Below, in pieces: positions 9,812-18,900 of a DNA stretch of 64,000 nucleotides. The position numbers and the translations under genes were made by a program. The DNA is from a virus. The stretch covers positions 6,871-70,870 of the IMG/VR virus record IMGVR_UViG_3300033148_007408, one strand, 5' to 3'. Under the pieces are notes generated by a model. That model ran no database searches. It saw only the letters and a list, made by a program, of their open reading frames with translations, and had not been told where the DNA came from. Positions within the stretch are counted from its first letter, which is position 1, and each line of letters begins with the position of its first letter.

Positions 9812-10450
9812 ATGGCATTCGTTCCTAATACACAATCAAATATAGACAGGGGAATAGCAATTCCAACTGAAGAGGGTCGTACTAGCACCGGTCTTTCTAC
9901 TCAGGTCATAATAAAGATAAATGGGATTGCCGTTGGTGCTTTACAAAATCTTTCCGTTACTCAGACTCGTGGGTTGGGAAGAATTACCGAAATAGGGACA
10001 GATGGAAACATCGAAATAGTTCCAAATGCTGCGACCACTTTCGATCTGGAAGTTACAAGGGTGGTCTTTGATCAATTGAGGCTTCCTGAGGCTTTTTCGC
10101 GAGCTTTTCGGTTTATTAATGCCCAGCGTGTTCCGTTCGATATTGAGATTTTTGATATCGGGAATGCTTCGGACCCAGAATCTGAATCGGGCATCGCTGT
10201 CATGAAATATGTTAATTGTTGGTTTCAGCGTTATACTACCCCGTATACCTCGGACAATTATATTATTAGCGAGACGGCAACTATTTGGGCCGAAACTGCA
10301 TCAATGGCAACAGAGAACTTTTCAGTACCCAATTTGCGCACACTTGATACACAGACAGATAAATCTGGAATCGAAACAGATGTTAATCAAGGCAGACGCC
10401 GTGGAGCAATTGATGCCGCTGGTATTATCAACGCCGTATTTAGTGAGTAA
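9812..10450 (+). CDS. Tail tube protein
   Basis: This 212-residue protein is the tail tube subunit, forming the hollow tube inside the sheath. It lies directly after the sheath and has the expected beta-sandwich pattern: TQVIIKINGIAVGALQNLSV, a loop of Gly/Arg/Glu around LGRITEIGTDGNIEIV, and the strand-rich TTFDLEVTRVVFDQL, resembling tube/gp19-like folds. Its leader of about 100 bases holds a strong GGAGG site and a TATACT that could serve as a -10 box for extra transcription. No consistent -35 is visible, so that promoter is only suggested. Confidence 0.85.
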   Translation: MAFVPNTQSNIDRGIAIPTEEGRTSTGLSTQVIIKINGIAVGALQNLSVTQTRGLGRITEIGTDGNIEIVPNAATTFDLEVTRVVFDQLRLPEAFSRAFRFINAQRVPFDIEIFDIGNASDPESESGIAVMKYVNCWFQRYTTPYTSDNYIISETATIWAETASMATENFSVPNLRTLDTQTDKSGIETDVNQGRRRGAIDAAGIINAVFSE

Positions 10451-10482
10451 TTCCTTCTTTTAATCCCACAATGAAAAAGGTT

Positions 10483-10495
10483 AGTTTTAATATAA
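10483..10495 (+). promoter_or_regulatory. Promoter-like motif, class 2, divergent copy
   Basis: AGTTTTAATATAA resembles the TGGTATAATATAA-type element found at 36.25, 40.51 and 55.80 kb, agreeing at most positions of the TAATATAA core. It sits about 57 bases before the chaperone start and abuts a hairpin, so a transcript would begin within or next to that hairpin. This is the weakest of the four copies. Confidence 0.35.
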
Positions 10496-10525
10496 ATGCA
10501 TGTCTCGCAACACGGGGACATGCAT
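10496..10525 (+). promoter_or_regulatory. Leader hairpin before the tail chaperone gene
   Basis: ATGCATGTC and GACATGCAT form a perfect 9-base inverted repeat. It can be extended by a T-G and a C-G pair to leave an 8-base loop. It lies in the 5' leader, between the class 2 promoter-like element and the GGAGAC ribosome site. There is no U-tract after it, so it is not an intrinsic terminator. An RNA-stabilising 5' stem or a protein-binding site are both possible. Confidence 0.55.
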
Positions 10526-10551
10526 AAGTCCATCAAACAAAGGAGACAGTC

Positions 10552-11115
10552 ATGGCAGAAATATCGCATGCATCAATGAAGACATCTAAAAAGCATACAG
10601 CACCAAAACCAACTGGAGAAGTGTTCGTGGTTGAGAACGCAGAGTCGGATATTTTAGAGGCCAATGAAATCGCACAGGAAGAGAAAGTAGCAGAAGCGAT
10701 TGTTGTTCCTGATTCACCACCGGAATCGCCCAATAAAAAAATGTTTGAGGATTTGGTTTTTATTGGCTGTGTTACGGACGTAATAGAAATACACGGACAT
10801 CAGTTTAAGATATCAACACTTACACATCGCGAACAAAATGATCTTATGCGCGAAATCTATAAGTTTGGAGATACAGCAGATTTATACACAGTTCGCACGA
10901 TGACTTTGGCTCAATGTTTAAGAAGTGTTGATGGTATTCCTTTTGAACAAATAGATATTAATGGAGAGTTTAAGTCAGACTATAAAAAGAAATTTGCCAT
11001 GTTAGACGGGATGCAGAACTCATTGGTGGAAAAACTATATGATTTTTACACCAAACTAGATAAAGCCGGAGAAGAAAGCATTAAAGACGAGGAAAAAGAA
11101 ATAAAAAACTCATAA
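10552..11115 (+). CDS. Tail assembly chaperone, upstream (G-like) product
   Basis: This 187-residue protein lies between tube and tape measure, the fixed position of the tail assembly chaperone that coats the tape measure during tail assembly. The first 65 residues are a low-complexity Ala/Glu/Pro arm. Residues about 65-175 form the folded part (FIGCVTDVIEIHGHQFKIST, then LTHREQNDLMREIYKFG and TVRTMTLAQCLRSVDGIPFE), and a charged helical tail follows. The end of the gene carries a -1 slippery sequence and stem-loop, so a fraction of ribosomes should make a longer fusion with the next frame, as lambda G and GT do. The class is assigned from position and the frameshift signal, since direct homology is not visible by eye. 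Confidence 0.8.
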   Translation: MAEISHASMKTSKKHTAPKPTGEVFVVENAESDILEANEIAQEEKVAEAIVVPDSPPESPNKKMFEDLVFIGCVTDVIEIHGHQFKISTLTHREQNDLMREIYKFGDTADLYTVRTMTLAQCLRSVDGIPFEQIDINGEFKSDYKKKFAMLDGMQNSLVEKLYDFYTKLDKAGEESIKDEEKEIKNS

Positions 11116-11136
11116 AGGAGCCATGGCACAGGCTCC
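11103..11136 (+). promoter_or_regulatory. Programmed -1 ribosomal frameshift signal
   Basis: The heptamer A AAA AAC is in the correct phase of the upstream chaperone frame. It is followed by a 7-base spacer and a perfect 6-pair stem, GGAGCC/GGCTCC, with an 8-base loop. The upstream stop codon TAA lies in the spacer. Slipping back one base enters a frame that is open from 11085 and continues without a stop through to 11552, giving a fusion of about 333 residues. Heptamer, spacer and stem all fit the standard layout of -1 frameshift sites. Confidence 0.9.
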
Positions 11137-11153
11137 GATGGAAACTTTGTAAA

Positions 11154-11552
11154 ATGTGGGGTGTGCCAGCAAATGATGAATGTTTTTCCCATATAAACGC
11201 GGCACAATGGATGTGGTACTACTATAGTTATTTAGAAGACAAAGATAGTGGATTTATAGATTATAGAAACTTGATTGAATATCAGGTAAGTTTCTCCGAA
11301 CCAAAAGTGATTCAAGAAATAATAAGAGAGAGGCAATCCAAAGAAGCGGAAGGATTCAATAGTACGGTGAAAGGTATGTTTGGACGAGATATAGAGTTTG
11401 GCGGAAATATTACATCTGATATGAAAAATGTAGAAGATTTGGATAGGATTCTTTCTGTTGTTGATTCAATATCTAGCCGACAAAGACAAACCAAGGACGA
11501 AACTTTATACAATTTTAACTACTGGTTGAATATTAACTTGGAGCAAAAATGA
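11154..11552 (+). CDS. Tail assembly chaperone, downstream (T-like) frame
   Basis: The frame is probably expressed as the C-terminal part of a chaperone fusion, entered by a -1 shift at 11109, and not from its own ATG. Between the shift and the ATG it reads LIKEPWHRLRWKLCKM without a stop, adding 15 residues to the 132 shown by the ATG start. No ribosome site precedes the ATG at 11154. The segment is rich in aromatic residues (HINAAQWMWYYYSYLEDKD) and ends in a helix that binds or hands over to the tape measure in related systems. A strong AAAGGAG followed by ATG at 11123 opens only a 9-codon ORF ending at 11152, so reinitiation at 11154 is an alternative. It overlaps the tape-measure start as ATGA. 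Confidence 0.8.
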   Translation: MWGVPANDECFSHINAAQWMWYYYSYLEDKDSGFIDYRNLIEYQVSFSEPKVIQEIIRERQSKEAEGFNSTVKGMFGRDIEFGGNITSDMKNVEDLDRILSVVDSISSRQRQTKDETLYNFNYWLNINLEQK

Positions 11553-14164
11553 CACCCGAGGAACTGGAAAAATTAAAAGAACTGGAAAAGATGAAAGACG
11601 TTCTGGGCGAGGTTAATAAACTTGAGGAAGCTAGGTCTATGAGTTCAGACTCGATTACTGAAAAAACCAAAGATTCAACAAGTGCCACCAAAGAGACTTC
11701 AGATGCACTATCTGTTTATTTAGAAAAATTAAAAAAAATGCGCGGTGAGGCAGAAAAGTTTGACTTAACCAAATTTTCAGAAGGTGCTAAAAATCTTAGT
11801 GCTAACATGGGCAAAATAATGTCGGACGCAGGAACTTCTATGTTGAGATCCATAGGACAAACCATGAGTTCTATTAATGAAGTCACCGAAGATGGGTCTA
11901 CTAATATAGCCAGTATTCTTAACGCCGGTATTCCGCTTGGTTTAGCTGTGATGCAGAAAAAGGCCGTTGAGACTATGAATGAGGTTATTCCATATTTTGA
12001 GAAAATGGAAAACGCTATTAAACCGGCCCAAAAACAGATTATGCAGATGACTATTCCATTTACTGATTTAAGGGACGCGGCAAAAGATGCGGGCGGAGGC
12101 TTTGCGGCCGCCCAAGAAAATGTTGCTTCGTTTAATAACTTTCTTGCCAAATCTATTCGAACTACACGAAATACGCAAGAAGTTATTATGGGTGTCTCGA
12201 AAGCGTTGGGTAAAACATTCGGCCCTGATGCTACTCGGCCATTAGAAGGCCTGATAAATGTACATAATAAATTAAATTCGGAAATGACACAGACGAACGC
12301 TGCGTTACTAATTGCGACAGCCACCGGGGCAGATCATTCGCAAATTGTGTCTATGATGGAATCGGCCTATTTGGATTTGGGCAGTAAGATAGAAAACACA
12401 ATTGGCATGTTTGGACAGATATACGAGGCGGCTACAAAATCAGGTATAGGTTTTGAACGCACCGCACAATCTATAATGAGATCTGCCCAAACATTAAAGT
12501 TTTGGGGAGGGACTATAGATTCAATTACCCCCTTGTTTAATACATTTTCCAAAAGTTTAACTGGAATAGGACGCCAAGGTTTAACCCCTGAACTTTTACA
12601 GTCTTTTGTTGGCGGACTTAACCAAATGACCTTTAGCACCAGGGCATTACTTTCTATGCAAATGCCCTCTGCTCGTGGTGGCGGATTACTTACTGGCGGA
12701 CTTAAAATGGAAGCCGCATTAGAAGGCGGGACAGAGGGAATGCGTGATGTTGTATCTTCTTTAACCAGCACTCTTAAAAAGTTTGGTGGTCCTCGAATAT
12801 TAACACGAGAACAGGCAATCGAAAGTCCAGCACTTACTCGGAACTATATGATTCAGCGACAGTTATTAGGCCAGATGATGAATATAAGCGATGTGGGCAA
12901 GCAAAACCAAATGATGCGTATTTTACAAGACATAGACAAGGGTGGTTCAGGAGCCAGCGCCACTAACGCAAATGCCATAGGGGAATTGCTAAAAGCCGGA
13001 GAAGATATAGGGAATGAAACGGTTACGGCAATTGATGAGGCTACACAAATTCTTGAGGCAGCTATCGTGAATCAGGGAGCAACAATTCGCGAAAGCATAC
13101 AAAATATGTCAAGAGAATCTGGCATGTCATTAATGATAACAGGCCTGAAAGATATAGTCGCTGATGCTGCCACAGGAAATATGAGTGCCGGGGAAATAGT
13201 CGGCAGAATAATGAAACAAATGGCAGATGCACCCAAAACAGATATCAGTGCCTTGAGTAAAACCGCCCGCATAGAGGAAAAAAAGACTGGCGCAATTAAA
13301 AAATCTGAGCGAGAAAAAGAAAGTGCCTTATCACAAGTCGAATCTGAGCTTGCTATTTACACACCACTCATGCAGATTGGCCAAAAAATTGCCGACGTTA
13401 TGAGAGAAACTGCTACGCCGGAACAAAAAGAAACATTTGAGAAGCACGGTGTTGTTCCTAGTGAGATAACAGATCTGGCTAAAGCATCATCCGCTTTTGA
13501 CATAAAGGGACAAATAGCAGAATTAAAAAAAGAAGGCGTTAGTAAGGGCGAAGAAAGACACATATCTTCTTTGCGAAAGTCACTTGATAATTTAAATAAA
13601 GGGTTAGATGCTGCGGAAAAAATGTTCGTCGGTATGGGCAAAAAAGAACGAATCAAAATATTACAACAGCCAACAAAAACCGAGAAAGGACCAATCGAAC
13701 AAAAACTAGCACCTGAAACAAGACGAGAATTAAAACTCGAACAAAAGCCGGCACCCGAAGTAAGACGAGAATTAAAACTCGAACAAAAGCCGGCACCCGA
13801 AGTAAGACGAGAATTAAAACTCGAACAAAAGCCGGCACCCGAAGTAAGACGAGAATTAAAACTCGAACAAAAACCAGTGCCTGAAACGAAACTGGTGCTG
13901 CCGATTTTTGAGAGAGACCAAAGACCGGATCTTAAAACCGAACGAATAGCACAAAGAACAGAGCAAGTTAAAGCAATAGTAGAATTAGAAATGAAAACCA
14001 AAGAACTAACAATTCCTATTAAATTAGAAGTAGAGGGAAGTACAATAACAGTGGGTGTGTCGGAAGAAGAAAAGAACAAGATAATAGAACTTGCCGTAAG
14101 TAAGGGTGCTATTAAGGCTGTCAATGATATAAGAACAATAGCCACAGAATCCGGAATGGCTTAA
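11549..14164 (+). CDS. Tape measure protein
   Basis: This 871-residue protein most likely sets tail length and passes through the tube ahead of the DNA. It immediately follows the chaperone frame and is highly helical, with long Ala/Gln/Glu/Lys stretches. A moderately hydrophobic patch lies around residues 125-145 (ASILNAGIPLGLAVM). Residues 180-470 are Ala/Gly/Met-rich helices (FAAAQENVASFNNFLAKSIR, GEIVGRIMKQMADAP further on). Residues about 716-780 hold a 14-residue tandem repeat with the unit LEQKPAPEVRRELK. No lysozyme or peptidase domain is seen. It is short for a jumbo-phage tape measure, so a second tape-measure-like protein elsewhere cannot be excluded. Confidence 0.75.
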   Translation: MTPEELEKLKELEKMKDVLGEVNKLEEARSMSSDSITEKTKDSTSATKETSDALSVYLEKLKKMRGEAEKFDLTKFSEGAKNLSANMGKIMSDAGTSMLRSIGQTMSSINEVTEDGSTNIASILNAGIPLGLAVMQKKAVETMNEVIPYFEKMENAIKPAQKQIMQMTIPFTDLRDAAKDAGGGFAAAQENVASFNNFLAKSIRTTRNTQEVIMGVSKALGKTFGPDATRPLEGLINVHNKLNSEMTQTNAALLIATATGADHSQIVSMMESAYLDLGSKIENTIGMFGQIYEAATKSGIGFERTAQSIMRSAQTLKFWGGTIDSITPLFNTFSKSLTGIGRQGLTPELLQSFVGGLNQMTFSTRALLSMQMPSARGGGLLTGGLKMEAALEGGTEGMRDVVSSLTSTLKKFGGPRILTREQAIESPALTRNYMIQRQLLGQMMNISDVGKQNQMMRILQDIDKGGSGASATNANAIGELLKAGEDIGNETVTAIDEATQILEAAIVNQGATIRESIQNMSRESGMSLMITGLKDIVADAATGNMSAGEIVGRIMKQMADAPKTDISALSKTARIEEKKTGAIKKSEREKESALSQVESELAIYTPLMQIGQKIADVMRETATPEQKETFEKHGVVPSEITDLAKASSAFDIKGQIAELKKEGVSKGEERHISSLRKSLDNLNKGLDAAEKMFVGMGKKERIKILQQPTKTEKGPIEQKLAPETRRELKLEQKPAPEVRRELKLEQKPAPEVRRELKLEQKPAPEVRRELKLEQKPVPETKLVLPIFERDQRPDLKTERIAQRTEQVKAIVELEMKTKELTIPIKLEVEGSTITVGVSEEEKNKIIELAVSKGAIKAVNDIRTIATESGMA
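13694..13889 (+). repeat. 42-bp in-frame tandem repeat in the tape measure gene
   Basis: Three identical 42-base units begin at 13736, 13778 and 13820. A diverged copy precedes them and a partial copy follows. Each unit encodes LEQKPAPEVRRELK, a charged Pro-containing helix. Exact nucleotide identity between units points to recent slippage or unequal recombination. Confidence 0.95.
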
Positions 14165-14175
14165 TGGGGCACTAA

Positions 14176-15057
14176 ATGTCAAAACCAACCATAGATCCTA
14201 AAGCCAAGGGATGGGAAAAAGCATCTAAAATAGCTCAATCGGCAGGACAGGCTCTTGCTCGATACCCGCATGTTCGATCGGGAATAGGAATAACCGATCG
14301 TCAAGGCCAAATTATGACTTGGAGACTTTCTAATGGTGATGTAATACAGATGTACATTAACCCTGAAAACTTTGTTATACGCGAATCTAAACAAATAACC
14401 TCGACTCGTACTAAGGGCGGCTTTGTTATTCAGTATTGGGGAGAAAATCTTTCTGAACTTACTTTAAGCGGAACTACAGGATCTTCTGGTGTCAAGGGTA
14501 TTAATGTTTTGCGAGGCATTTATAGAAGCGAAAATAAGGGATTTGATCTAGTAGCGGCACAACAACTTAATGATGTCCAAAACATACAACAAAGCGTGAG
14601 TTTAGGATCTAACCTAAGTGATGCGTTTGCGGATATGTCGACAGAAGTACAAAAACGAAATTTTTTACTTAGGCCTTCGTTGGCGTCGTTGGCATCTAAT
14701 ATTTTGTTATTTTATCAAGGCGACCAATGGAGGGGGTATTTTACTGCCTTTTCGGTTACTGAGAGTGTAAGCAAACTAGGTCTTTTTGATTATACATTGG
14801 CCTTTATGGCTTACGAAAAACGCGGAACAAGAAAGAACTTCCTGGCCCACCATAAAGAACCAACAGCAGACGATTTTGTTAGTAGTCTGATAAATATGGC
14901 TGGAAATGCACTAAGAGGACTTGCTAATCTCGGCAAACAAGGGCCACAACAGTATCATCCCGAGAATGCCCCTCTAACATTCGGTAGTAATCCTTTGGCA
15001 TCTGGTTTGGGTTATTCAGACGATCCACTAACTGAAAATAGAACAATATTCACATAG
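14176..15057 (+). CDS. Tail tube-baseplate junction (hub-proximal) protein
   Basis: This 293-residue protein is encoded after the tape measure and before the hub. Its core, MYINPENFVIRESKQITSTR followed by a GGFVIQYWGENLSELTLSG segment, follows the pattern of tube-initiator or LysM-less XkdP/gp53-54-like proteins: an NPE-type start, then a strand of the form 'G..xQ.WG..L..LTLSGTTG'. These link the tube to the baseplate. Middle residues (LLRPSLASLASNILLFYQGD, WRGYFTAFSVTESVSKLGLF) continue the beta-fold shared with tube proteins. The C-terminus is Gly/Pro/Asn-rich. It stops with TAG, and a GGGGC-type site precedes the start. Assignment is from pattern and order. Confidence 0.55.
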   Translation: MSKPTIDPKAKGWEKASKIAQSAGQALARYPHVRSGIGITDRQGQIMTWRLSNGDVIQMYINPENFVIRESKQITSTRTKGGFVIQYWGENLSELTLSGTTGSSGVKGINVLRGIYRSENKGFDLVAAQQLNDVQNIQQSVSLGSNLSDAFADMSTEVQKRNFLLRPSLASLASNILLFYQGDQWRGYFTAFSVTESVSKLGLFDYTLAFMAYEKRGTRKNFLAHHKEPTADDFVSSLINMAGNALRGLANLGKQGPQQYHPENAPLTFGSNPLASGLGYSDDPLTENRTIFT

Positions 15058-15064
15058 GAAAATT

Positions 15065-15928
15065 ATGGAAAAAACTAAAATCTGCGGTGGTAAATGGGGC
15101 TGCGGAGAAGAAAAACCCATATCTGAATTTCAATTCTCAAATGAGGAAAAGGGTACTTATCAAGTGCAATGTAAGAGTTGCAGAAACAAAATGCGTCGCG
15201 ATAAAACTCAAGAAAGAAAAGACAAATGGAATAAAGAAAATGGAATAACGTCTGGCGTAAACAAAAAATGCTCAAAATGTAAAGAGGTTAAGCCAGTTAA
15301 TGAATTTGGAAAACTTAATAAGAGAAAAGATGGGTTAAAAGAGCTGTGTAAGGAGTGTAAAAGAAAAGAAACAAAAGAATATCGGACTAAAAATCCCATT
15401 TCTGAAGAATGTCGGGAAATATCTAGAAGAAAAGCAAAAGAGCGACGAGCCAAAGATCCAGAAAAGTATCGGACCGAATCAAGACAGTATTTCAAAAACA
15501 ATCCAAATTATAGACTTGATTACGAGCAAGAAAGAAACAAAGATCCAATATTCAGAATTAAAAAGAACATTAGCAGGAGGATGCGTTATGCTTTATTCTC
15601 TGGCGTTAAAAAAGATTCAGCTACTAAAAACTTGGGCTGTTCTGTTCCCTTCCTCAAGCAACATTTAGTACAGCAGTTTTATTCACATCCAAAAACTAAA
15701 AAACCAATGACCTGGGAAAACTATGGAATAAAAGGATGGCATATAGATCATATTATTCCATTAGCATTTTTCGATTTAGCCGACCCAGAACAGTTCAAGA
15801 TAGCAGTTCATTATAAAAATCTTCAACCAATGTGGGCATATCAAAACCTACAAAAATCAAGTTCTTTGCCTGACAATTTATATGAACTTATGGCAGAGAT
15901 TAAACACACCATTAAGGACAACCAATGA
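15065..15928 (+). CDS. HNH homing endonuclease with zinc-ribbon repeats
   Basis: This 287-residue free-standing nuclease is inserted between two tail genes. The N-terminus has one zinc-knuckle unit (CGGKWGCGEEKPISEFQF, then VQCKSCRNKMRR). A second follows (KKCSKCKEVKPVNEFGKL, ELCKECKRKE). After a basic helical linker comes the catalytic HNH region: GWHIDHIIPLAFFDLADP and HYKNLQPMWAYQNLQ. It starts 7 bases after the preceding stop and ends with ATGA, sharing bases with the hub start, while AAGGA near its own 3' end serves as ribosome site for the hub. The gene probably spreads by cutting alleles lacking it. The relic at 6.96 kb is a paralogue. Confidence 0.9.
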   Translation: MEKTKICGGKWGCGEEKPISEFQFSNEEKGTYQVQCKSCRNKMRRDKTQERKDKWNKENGITSGVNKKCSKCKEVKPVNEFGKLNKRKDGLKELCKECKRKETKEYRTKNPISEECREISRRKAKERRAKDPEKYRTESRQYFKNNPNYRLDYEQERNKDPIFRIKKNISRRMRYALFSGVKKDSATKNLGCSVPFLKQHLVQQFYSHPKTKKPMTWENYGIKGWHIDHIIPLAFFDLADPEQFKIAVHYKNLQPMWAYQNLQKSSSLPDNLYELMAEIKHTIKDNQ

Positions 15929-18900
15929 GTATTTTATTTGGAAGTGATACTGGAATAGAACTGAATGCCGTGGGAAATTTCTGGGAGGAAATTAAATCTG
16001 AATTTTCTCGTGTTGCTGATGGGTTTAGCGGAAAATTATCCAGCACAAACAAACCACTGCCAAAAGAAACAGTATATGTTGATGATGGTTTTATGAATGT
16101 GGCGGGAACTGCTTTTGTCGGATCCGGTGTCGAGAATCTAGATGACGCAAAGAAACGACGAATAACTACTCAGAAACCAGATGTCACTGTTTATATTAAG
16201 AAAAAGTTATTTTGGTCTTTGCGAAATGAACATGATACAAAGTTCATGGATAGTGGTGAGAAATTATTCATTCGTGCCTCTAAATTATTGTTTGAAAGAA
16301 AATGTTCCCAAATTACCGCTTATGAATCAATGACCAAACTTACCAGTCTGTTGGATGAAGAGGCAGAGTTAGATGCCGAAATAATGGATTCGGTAGTAGC
16401 TGGTTATGCCGAAAATCTTAGTATAGCAATGGTAGATGCATTGGAGGACGAAGTAAGCGCAGCAAGTGCTGATCCAAATAGACAATTCTTGGCAGATGCA
16501 CTTGGGACACAACTAGATTTGCTTAAAAATGATGTTGCTAAATTAGATAATGCCATACAAGGATTAAGAGATCTTGCCAAAGATGTTCGTAAAACCAAAT
16601 CTGCCCTTACTACTAGTTGGGTTATTGATCCAGAAAAAAACATTGACATATCGCGAACTGGTCGAGGAGTAGGTGTAATAGAACTTACTATGACAGAGTC
16701 GTTTAGTACTTCGTTAAGCTTAGAGTATAATGATTTAGGTAGTATATCTTTAACTGTCGAAGATCCATATAACCTTATGAAAATTACCCCAAGTGATGTC
16801 GAGTTGGCATTGAAGTCTGCCTATAGAGAAATGAATAATTTTGATTTTAGCCTAGGATCAAATTCGGCTGAAGCACTTTTATCTGAAGCACGAAGAAAAG
16901 ATAATTTGCTTAAAATGGAACGAGAATCAAGATTTGGTTCCTCCGGAGATTCAGTTGTAGATGCCGGAGTAGGTGAAATAACTTTTGAGATTAATATTTC
17001 ATCAAATGCTGCACATAATATTGTCGGACATGTTTCTTCCTTGCCGGAATCTTTTAACTCTGACAATTTTAATATTATTTTGCTTAAGTTGTCATATGAG
17101 CAGAGATTAACTAGCACAGAAACTAATTTGGTTAAAGGAATATTCGAGCTGCTAGAAAACTATGTTAGAGAAATCGTGAAAATATCTGAAACCGCTAAAA
17201 TAGACGGTGGCGATGTTGATATTAAATATGCCAGAAGACAATTAAGGATATTCTATCTTGGTAAAAATATCGTTCAACCTATGGATGGGATTCATGTTTA
17301 TATGAGAGGTAGAACCTTCCGTGATTCCGAGCTACTTGGTCCATTAAATCACTTGTTAAACGGCTCTTCTTTTGTTCGTAGTTTTGCCACTAATGCTGAA
17401 GCTTCTGATGCTGTATTACAAGAAGAAATGCGACAGTTTAACCTAGATAATGCAGGAATACCGTTAGATTTATATCGCGCCCTTAGGTCTGGGTCTTTAT
17501 TGAGGAATGCCGGAACACATATATTTGGCGGATTAGTAAGCACAGTGTCGGAATCTTATAATGCCAACTCTGGTAAGTATATTCTAAATGTATCTGGCGA
17601 AAGCAATATGAAATGGCTTAATCTCTCGAAAGTAAATACAGCGCCATCATTAGATCAGCCACAGGGAGTTCTAGAAGATCCCCTAACCCCACTCGATCTA
17701 AAAATAGATGATGCGACCGGTTTGATAATAGGAAATCCGGGCCTAAGTGCGGAGAATAAGAAAAAACTATTGTATTTTGATAGCGGAATTAACAAAGGGG
17801 AAAAAGTAGATGAAAGCAATATCTATCAGGATATAGTCATATACGGAACTCGTGCTTATGCTAAAATGAAACATGCGCCGGGTCTAGTTTATAAATGGAA
17901 GCAGGGTGTAATAACTGCGACACGACATATTAATTTACGCACTCAATTGGACGGAAATCGATCTGAGATAGCCAAATTGCGAAGAGATGTTGGTGTGACA
18001 ATAACTACGGATCCATTTGCTAATCTGGATATAGCCGATGTCGTAAGTCTTTTAATTACAGGATTCCCGCACAATTATGAATCGTTTTTCTTAAACACTC
18101 AATCAATAGGAACATATACAACTGGAGGAAATACAAACGACCCCGAAAGTTTTTTTCATTCTTTTTTTGATATAACACGAAGTACCAATCGAGCACTTGG
18201 AAACTTTCAACCGTTCCAAACGATACATATAGATCGCAAACAGATGGCTAAAAGACTTGATTTACAGACAGACCTATCTAATGATAATGAGGAAATTAAA
18301 AGTTTGCAGTCTCAAATAGCAACTTTGCAAGATCAGCTAAACGTTCAAAATGCATCTTATCAAGAAGGTGATCAAACTAGCCTTTCTTCTATAAGTCGCA
18401 CCGGAACAATTTCGGATCTCAAGAATCGAATAAAAAAATTAAAAACCAAACTGAAAGAGGAAGAGAGATTATTTACAGAAAAAATAAAAGAGGGTTCTAA
18501 TTTTGGTCTCAGGATTTATGGAGACGATATAATATTAGAATTCGCAAATGAAACCGCCGCATCAAATGCCGAAGGAGTTGAGAGTTCTACAAAAAAACTT
18601 AAAACCCGATCTAAACTTATGCAAATAAGACCGCAACTTAATACTAAATACAACACTGACAACAATTTATTTATAGTTTCGGATGATTATGATAAGGATT
18701 TGGACCTACAGGCGTTTGCTATTTCATTAGCATCAAGTGAAATACCGATATGGAACAGCACTTATAAAAAACCACTAGAGACATGTATTAATGCCGCTAA
18801 GGTGATAGATTTTGAGTTATTCTGTAACTCTCAAGGGCACATAGAGTTTCGTCCTCCTCGGTATAACAAAATACCTTTGTCTTTAATTGTAAAAATGATG

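Noticed and set aside
11716-12324. 202-codon - strand open frame inside the tape measure gene
   Set aside because: It is the reverse of an Ala-rich helical coding region with no ribosome site or neighbours on that strand.
13357-14145. Long - strand open frame of 262 codons opposite the tape measure gene
   Set aside because: It is a shadow of the 42-bp repeat and helical coding sequence on the + strand. It has no ribosome site, its residues are Ser/Phe-rich repeats without fold, and the + strand gene is well supported.
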